Source: CAZPAV01 sp964584755
GTDB lineage: Bacteria > Actinomycetota > Acidimicrobiia > Spongiisociales > UBA5794
Direction: 5' to 3'
Length of the DNA: 10,686 nucleotides
NCBI GenBank assembly: GCA_964584755.1
Contig: CAZPAV010000066.1
Location: forward strand, 1 to 10,686
The position numbers and the translations under genes are program-made. This document shows positions 7,182 through 10,686 of this stretch, in pieces. Within the stretch, counting starts at the first letter, position 1; each line of letters begins with the position of its first letter. The notes beneath the pieces were generated by a model that searched no databases, was not told the origin of the DNA, and worked only from the letters and a program-made list of their open reading frames with translations.

Positions 7182-8210
7182 TCAGCGCAGCCACACCGCC
7201 AGGACCACCCGCAGGTAGCCGAGCGGATAGCCGAGCCGCCGCGGCTTCTTGCTCTCCCCGTGGGAGCGGCGCTGGATGTGCACCGGGACCTCCACCATCC
7301 GCAGGCCGCGGGCGGCGGCCTCCATGATGATCTCCGCCGCCGAGAAGCGGTCCTCCTCGAGCCGGAGCTTCGCCAGCGACTCGGCCCGAATCGCCCGAAA
7401 CCCGTTCGTGCAGTCGGTCACGCCCGCCCCGGAGAGGAGGTTGACGACCCGGGTGAAGAGGCGGATGCCCGTCTCCCGGGAGCCGCCGGCGTCGTCGTAC
7501 CGTCCCAGGAACCGGGAGCCCTGCACGTAGTCGGCCTCCCCGGCGAGGATGGGGCGCAGCAAGGCGGGGAGCTCGTCGGGCCGGTGCTGACCGTCGGCGT
7601 CCATGGTGACGACCACGTCGTCGCCGCGCGCCAGGGCGATGGTGAAGCCGGTGCGCAGCGCGTCGCCCTGGCCGCGGTTCACCGGATGGGTCGCCACCGA
7701 GTACCCGGCGCGCCGCACCACGCCCTCGGTGTCGTCGGAGCCGCCGTCGACGACGACGATCGGATCGACCCGGTACCCCTCCACCTCCCGGGGCAGGTCG
7801 CGCAGCACCCCCCCGATCGCCTCCTCCTCGTTGTAGGCGGCGATGACGATGCCCACCGCCGGCCGGGACGGAGCCGCGTCCTGACCGCGGGCGAAGTCCC
7901 GCACCGCGAGGTTCCGCACGAGATCCCCGAAGCGCTGCTCCAGGGAGCGGATCCGCCCCCGCTGGCGCAGGAAGAGGCCGAACAGGGCGCCGACGGCGAC
8001 GACGAGCACGGCGAAGAGCCGGTTCTGCAGCAGGAGGAGCGACGCGACGAGATCCGCCGCCCCGGGCACGATCGACAGCAGCCCCACCACCAGGCCCAGC
8101 CCGAGCCACAGGGCGGTGTCCCCCCGGCCGAGCCGGCCCCGGCGCCGTCCCACCAGCCCGATCGCCACGAGGACGAGACCGGCGAGGACCCCGACGAGCC
8201 GCACCGTCAT
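7182..8210 (-). CDS. DUF2304–GT2 fusion glycosyltransferase (DPM1/GtrB-like)
   Basis: A 342-residue protein with two parts. Residues 1-105 are a DUF2304-type membrane module: helices at about 5-20, 33-48 and 65-81, then the basic linker LRQRGRIRSLEQRFGDLVRN. Residues 118-320 are a GT2 catalytic domain: IVIAAYNEEEAIGGVL, VVVDGGSDDT (D155, D159), NRGQGDALRTG, the metal-binding MDADGQH (D204, D206), GSRFLGRYDD, TNGFRAIR and the basic tail HIQRRSHGESKKPRRLGYP. Enzymes of this type usually move a sugar from NDP-sugar or GDP-mannose to polyprenyl phosphate on the cytoplasmic face, or act in lipid-linked glycan assembly. The start is ATG 8210, which overlaps the epimerase stop (ATGA) and has GGAGG ten bases upstream. 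DUF2304 is commonly a separate small protein next to a GT2 enzyme; here it is joined to it. Donor sugar unknown. Confidence 0.88.
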   Translation of the reverse strand: MTVRLVGVLAGLVLVAIGLVGRRRGRLGRGDTALWLGLGLVVGLLSIVPGAADLVASLLLLQNRLFAVLVVAVGALFGLFLRQRGRIRSLEQRFGDLVRNLAVRDFARGQDAAPSRPAVGIVIAAYNEEEAIGGVLRDLPREVEGYRVDPIVVVDGGSDDTEGVVRRAGYSVATHPVNRGQGDALRTGFTIALARGDDVVVTMDADGQHRPDELPALLRPILAGEADYVQGSRFLGRYDDAGGSRETGIRLFTRVVNLLSGAGVTDCTNGFRAIRAESLAKLRLEEDRFSAAEIIMEAAARGLRMVEVPVHIQRRSHGESKKPRRLGYPLGYLRVVLAVWLR

Positions 8211-9145
8211 GGCCGGTACGCCTCCAGGAACCAGTCCCGGGTGGCCGCCAGCCCCGCGTCGAGACCCACCCGGGGCGCGAACCCGAGCACCCGCCGTGCC
8301 TTGGAGATGTCGGAGAAGTTGCGGCGGATCTCCCCGGGACGCTCCGGCCGGTACTCGAGGTCGATGCGCCGGTCCGGGAACAACGCCACGATCCGTCGGG
8401 CCAGCTCGTTGATCGAGGTCTCCGTCCCCGAGCCGAGATGGAACACCTCCCCGGCGCTCCCCGCCGCGAGCGCCCGGACGATCCCGTCGGCGAGGTCCCC
8501 CGCGTAGACGAAGTCCCGGGTCTGCTCGCCGTCCCCGTACACGACGAGCGGCTCGCCCTCCATGATCCGCTTCATGAACGCCGCCACGACACTGCCCTTG
8601 TGGTAGCTGAAGGGACCGTACACGTTCGAGAACCGCAGCACCGTGGTGGCGAGCCCGTACGACCCGGCGAAAGCCGAGCACAGCCCCTCCCCGGCGAGTT
8701 TCGAGGCGCCGTACGGCGACAGCGGACGGGGGACCTTGTCCTCCCGGGTGGGCGGCTCCACCTCCCCGAGCGGCGCGTTCGAGGAGGCGAACACGAACCC
8801 CCGCACCCCGGCGTCCCGGGCGGCGAGGAGCGCGTGGAGCGTCCCCCGCACGTTGACGTCGACGTCGCCGGCGGGATCCTCCACCGAGGCGACGACGTCG
8901 GTGTGGGCGGCGAGGTGCACCACGTACTCGGCCCCGGCGCAGGCCGCGCGCAGCGCGGCGAGGTCGCGGACGTCGCCCTCGATCACCCGGTAGCCGGCGG
9001 CCTCGCCGTCACGGCGGCTCCCGGTGCTGAGGTCGTCGAACGCCACGAGCTCCCACCCGCGCCCGTCCAGGGCCCGGGCGAGATTGACGCCGATGAAGCC
9101 GCAGCCGCCGGTGACGAGGACCCGGGGTGGGCCGCCTACCGCCAC
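8207..9145 (-). CDS. NAD-dependent nucleotide-sugar epimerase/dehydratase (extended SDR)
   Basis: A 312-residue extended short-chain dehydrogenase/reductase of the GalE-like group, acting in the cytoplasm on NDP-sugars. The NAD-binding Rossmann motif is TGGCGFIG (12-19), with acidic D37/D38 after the second strand. Further motifs are GDVRD, HLAAHTDVVASVEDP, the catalytic YGASK (Y145, K149), LRFSNVYGP (170-178), YGDGEQTRDFVYAGD and the C-terminal RPERPGEIRRNFSDISKARRVLGF typical of NDP-glucose 4-epimerase relatives. The block usually reading SSSAVYG is SSNAPLG (121-127), so the catalytic Ser/Thr position appears to be Asn123. The start is GTG 9145, seven residues before the first beta strand; it overlaps the 3' end of sqdB by 10 nt. 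Its stop overlaps the GT2 start by 4 nt. The exact substrate cannot be assigned; UDP-glucose, UDP-glucuronate and GDP-sugars are all possible. Confidence 0.88.
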   Translation of the reverse strand: MAVGGPPRVLVTGGCGFIGVNLARALDGRGWELVAFDDLSTGSRRDGEAAGYRVIEGDVRDLAALRAACAGAEYVVHLAAHTDVVASVEDPAGDVDVNVRGTLHALLAARDAGVRGFVFASSNAPLGEVEPPTREDKVPRPLSPYGASKLAGEGLCSAFAGSYGLATTVLRFSNVYGPFSYHKGSVVAAFMKRIMEGEPLVVYGDGEQTRDFVYAGDLADGIVRALAAGSAGEVFHLGSGTETSINELARRIVALFPDRRIDLEYRPERPGEIRRNFSDISKARRVLGFAPRVGLDAGLAATRDWFLEAYRP

Positions 9146-10284
9146 TTCGTCGACGGCGCGATCGCGGCGACGTTCACGCGGTCCTTGTACTGCTCGACGC
9201 GGTGGAGCATCGACTCGACGAGCGTCTCCGAGAGCAGCCGCGGCTGGAGGCCGAGGTCGAGCAGCTTCGTGTGCACCGGGTTGAAGTAGTGCTCCTCGGC
9301 CTCGACCCGGGGGTTCTCGAAGTGGCGTAGCTCGACGTGGTACCCGAGGTGCTCGGCCGCCTCCCGAACGGTGGTGGCGAGGTCCATGACCGAGAACGTC
9401 TCGGTGAACTGGTTGAAGATCCGCATCTCGCCCGCATCGGCGGGATGCGACGCGGCGAGCTCGACGCACTGCAGGGTGTCCGCGATGTTGAGGAACCCGC
9501 GGGTCTGACCGCCCTTGCCGTACACGGTGAGGGGATGGCCGACCACCGCCTGGACGACGAAGCGGTTCAGCGCCGTGCCGAAGATCTCGTCGTAGTCGAA
9601 GCGGGTGACGAGCCGCTCGTCGAGGACGGTCTCCTCGGTGTCGGTGCCGTAGACGACACCCTGGTTGAGGTCGGTCACCCGCAGCCCCCAGGTTCGCACC
9701 GCGAAGTGGAGGTTGTTCGAGTCGTGCACCTTGGTGAGGTGGTAGAAGCTGCCCGGCTGCTTCGGGAAGAGGAGGGTGTCGGTGCGTCCCTTGTGCTCGA
9801 CGGTGAGGTACCCCTCCTCGATGTCGATGTTCGGGGTGCCGTACTCGCCCATCGTCCCCAGCTTGATGAGATGGGCCTCGGGCAGCACCTCCCGCATCCC
9901 CCAGATGACGTTGAGCGTCCCGACGACGTTGTTCTTCTGCACGAAGACGGCGTGGTCCCGGTCGAGCATCGAGTACGGCGCCGACGGGATCTCGCCGTAG
10001 TGGATGATCGTGTCCGGCGCGAACTCCCCGAACGCCCCCACGAGGTGGCGGTACTCGGTGATGTCGAAGACGAAGGGGACGATGTCCCGCCCGGTGACCT
10101 CCTTCCAGGCGGCGACCCGCTCCCCCAGCGGCCGGATGGGGGTGAGGCTGTCGGTCCCCCGCTCGACGTGCATCGTGCGACGGGTGAAGTTGTCGACGAC
10201 GGCCACGTCGTGGCCGCGCCGGGAGAAGTGCATGGCGGTGGACCATCCCAGGTATCCGTCCCCACCCAGAATCATGATGCGCAT
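9136..10284 (-). CDS. sqdB: UDP-sulfoquinovose synthase (SQD1/SqdB family)
   Basis: This 382-residue SDR enzyme should convert UDP-glucose plus sulfite to UDP-sulfoquinovose, the donor for sulfolipid or sulfoglycan synthesis. It matches the SQD1 pattern throughout. MRIMILGGDGYLGW (1-14) is the NAD site. GEIPSAPYSMLDR (97-109), KNNVVGTLNV (117-126), LGTMGEYGTPNIDIEEG (142-158), FYHLTKVHDSNN (180-191), DLNQGVVYG (205-213), GHPLTVYGKGGQTRGFLNI (249-267) and NPRVEAEEHYFNP (324-336) are hallmark blocks. The catalytic residues known from Arabidopsis SQD1 (T145, Y182, K186) appear as T144, Y181 and K185. Length is normal for the family. ATG 10284 is preferred over ATG 10347 because GAGG lies eight bases upstream and the protein then begins at its first beta strand. 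It is the first gene of the minus-strand operon, after a 169-nt intergenic region. Confidence 0.95.
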   Translation of the reverse strand: MRIMILGGDGYLGWSTAMHFSRRGHDVAVVDNFTRRTMHVERGTDSLTPIRPLGERVAAWKEVTGRDIVPFVFDITEYRHLVGAFGEFAPDTIIHYGEIPSAPYSMLDRDHAVFVQKNNVVGTLNVIWGMREVLPEAHLIKLGTMGEYGTPNIDIEEGYLTVEHKGRTDTLLFPKQPGSFYHLTKVHDSNNLHFAVRTWGLRVTDLNQGVVYGTDTEETVLDERLVTRFDYDEIFGTALNRFVVQAVVGHPLTVYGKGGQTRGFLNIADTLQCVELAASHPADAGEMRIFNQFTETFSVMDLATTVREAAEHLGYHVELRHFENPRVEAEEHYFNPVHTKLLDLGLQPRLLSETLVESMLHRVEQYKDRVNVAAIAPSTKWR

Positions 10285-10427
10285 CGGAGTTTCCTCTTCG
10301 ATCGGTGGACAATGGAAGGCAGGCGTCCCCGGCGGCGGCGTGCTCACGGCCGGCGACGCGGCGCGAGGCGCGCGCCAGGGGGCATGCTAGCAAGACGGGT
10401 CGTTCCTGCTCGCTCCCGAGGCGGCTC
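10285..10427 (-). promoter_or_regulatory. Probable promoter region of the sqdB operon
   Basis: This gene-free stretch lies between the hairpin that follows the CWB2 gene and the sqdB start, so it should carry the operon promoter. The only AT-containing element that stands out is TTGCTAGCAT on the minus strand (10383-10393 area), where TAGCAT could be a -10 element; no matching -35 element is evident. The 8-bp palindrome TGCTAGCA (10385-10392) lies in it. Assignment is by position, not by a clear consensus. Confidence 0.3.
10293..10296 (-). promoter_or_regulatory. Ribosome binding site of sqdB
   Basis: GAGG (within GAAGAGGAAAC on the minus strand) lies eight bases before the ATG at 10284. It supports this start over the in-frame ATG 63 nt upstream, which would add 21 residues unlike the family. 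Confidence 0.65.
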
Positions 10428-10445
10428 CCGCCGGCGTCCCGGCGG
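10428..10445 (-). terminator. Hairpin terminator of the CWB2 protein gene
   Basis: A perfect seven-base stem (CCGCCGG with CCGGCGG) and a four-base loop begin eight bases past the TAG of the CWB2 gene. There is no T tract. Its position directly after a stop and before the sqdB upstream region supports a terminator role. Confidence 0.5.
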
Positions 10446-10453
10446 CGCGACGG

Positions 10454-10686
10454 CTACCCGCCGAGCGCCAGCCGGATCTCGTCCTCGAGGGCCGTGCCCA
10501 CCGCGGCCGGACCCCCCAGGATCACCGCCCGTCCCGCCCCGAGGCGCTGCAGCTCGCCGCCGGTGCTCGCCGACAGGCTGGTCGGGTCGGTGAGGAGCAC
10601 CGGCGCGCCCAGCGCCGCCGCCGCCGTCCCGGCGGCGGGCGCGCCGGGGCAGTGGCGGCCCGGCCACGCGCACGCACCCGGCGCCG
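10454..10686 (-). CDS. C-terminal end of a cell-wall-binding repeat 2 (CWB2) protein, partial
   Basis: The minus-strand frame is open from the window edge to TAG (10456-10454), giving 76 residues of the C-terminus; the start lies outside. The sequence GAPVLLTDPTSLSASTG, then ELQRLGAGRAVILGGPAAVG, is the typical second half of a CWB2 domain (hydrophobic strand LLLT, leucine helix, ViLGGxaaVs). CWB2 domains, usually in tandem, hold secreted proteins to the cell wall by binding anionic surface polymers, best studied in clostridial S-layer proteins. The protein stops after this repeat, so the repeat is C-terminal. Upstream of it, CAWPGRHC (residues 5-12 of the visible part) has two cysteines and is not typical of the repeat. 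Same strand as sqdB, but a hairpin and 169 nt separate them, so it is probably a separate transcript. Confidence 0.8.
   Translation of the reverse strand, partial: APGACAWPGRHCPGAPAAGTAAAALGAPVLLTDPTSLSASTGGELQRLGAGRAVILGGPAAVGTALEDEIRLALGG

Noticed and set aside
6456..8507. Plus-strand frame of 683 codons across the lipoprotein, GT2 and epimerase genes
   Set aside because: It spans three well-supported opposing genes and has a His/Pro/Arg/Glu-rich composition with no domain signature.
9337..10593. Plus-strand frame of 418 codons opposite sqdB and the CWB2 end
   Set aside because: Val/Asp/Glu/Arg-rich shadow of the strongly conserved sqdB; crosses a terminator-like hairpin and another gene.
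10344..10673. Minus-strand frame of 109 codons at the right edge
   Set aside because: Arg/Pro/Gly-rich with no motif; a neighbouring frame on the same strand gives a clear CWB2 domain end instead.
1..10686. CRISPR array, insertion sequence, tRNA or rRNA
   Set aside because: No regularly spaced direct repeats, transposase frames, terminal inverted repeats or tRNA/rRNA-like sequences were seen; the Tn5 mosaic end at 80-97 belongs to the sequencing adapter, not to a genomic transposon.

Overview
This is a very GC-rich window (by eye about 70% or more, with C or G at almost every third codon position). The densely packed genes with GTG starts and 4-nt GTGA/ATGA junctions, together with a cell-wall-binding-repeat (CWB2) protein fragment, point to a high-GC actinomycetote. 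An Acidimicrobiia-like lineage is possible but is only inference. The genes form a cell-surface glycan or glycolipid biosynthesis region.

Layout. Bases 33-97 are not genomic: they are a slightly corrupted Illumina Nextera P7 adapter, including an intact index, so the left edge is a contig or read end. Bases 98-526 (+) are the C-terminal fragment of a multi-span membrane protein, possibly a polysaccharide flippase. A TuaC-like GT4 glycosyltransferase (506-1537, -) meets it tail to tail with a 21-nt overlap. A 165-nt divergent intergenic region separates that gene from a three-gene plus-strand membrane operon. The operon encodes a UPF0104/AglD-type lysylphosphatidylglycerol-synthase-TM protein (1703-2635) and two large GT-C-like polytopic proteins (2632-4545 and 4542-6416), joined by 4-nt overlaps. 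A strong 12-bp hairpin (6429-6457) lies where this operon converges with minus-strand genes.

On the minus strand, read right to left, come a clear UDP-sulfoquinovose synthase (SQD1/SqdB, 9136-10284), an NAD-dependent nucleotide-sugar epimerase (8207-9145), a fused DUF2304 plus GT2 glycosyltransferase (7182-8210), and a small lipoprotein of unknown function (6480-7079). The first three overlap by 10 and 4 nt and should be one transcript. At the right edge, 10454-10686 (-) is the C-terminus of a CWB2 surface protein whose 5' part lies outside the window.

Working model (inference). SqdB makes UDP-sulfoquinovose. The epimerase supplies a second nucleotide sugar. The membrane-tethered GT2 may load a sugar onto a polyprenyl-phosphate carrier. 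The GT-C proteins would use such lipid-linked sugars on the outer face, and the UPF0104 protein may help with lipid or glycan translocation. The most interesting point is an apparently intact sulfosugar pathway enzyme in an actinobacterial surface-glycan locus rather than beside an obvious sulfolipid (SqdX) synthase gene.
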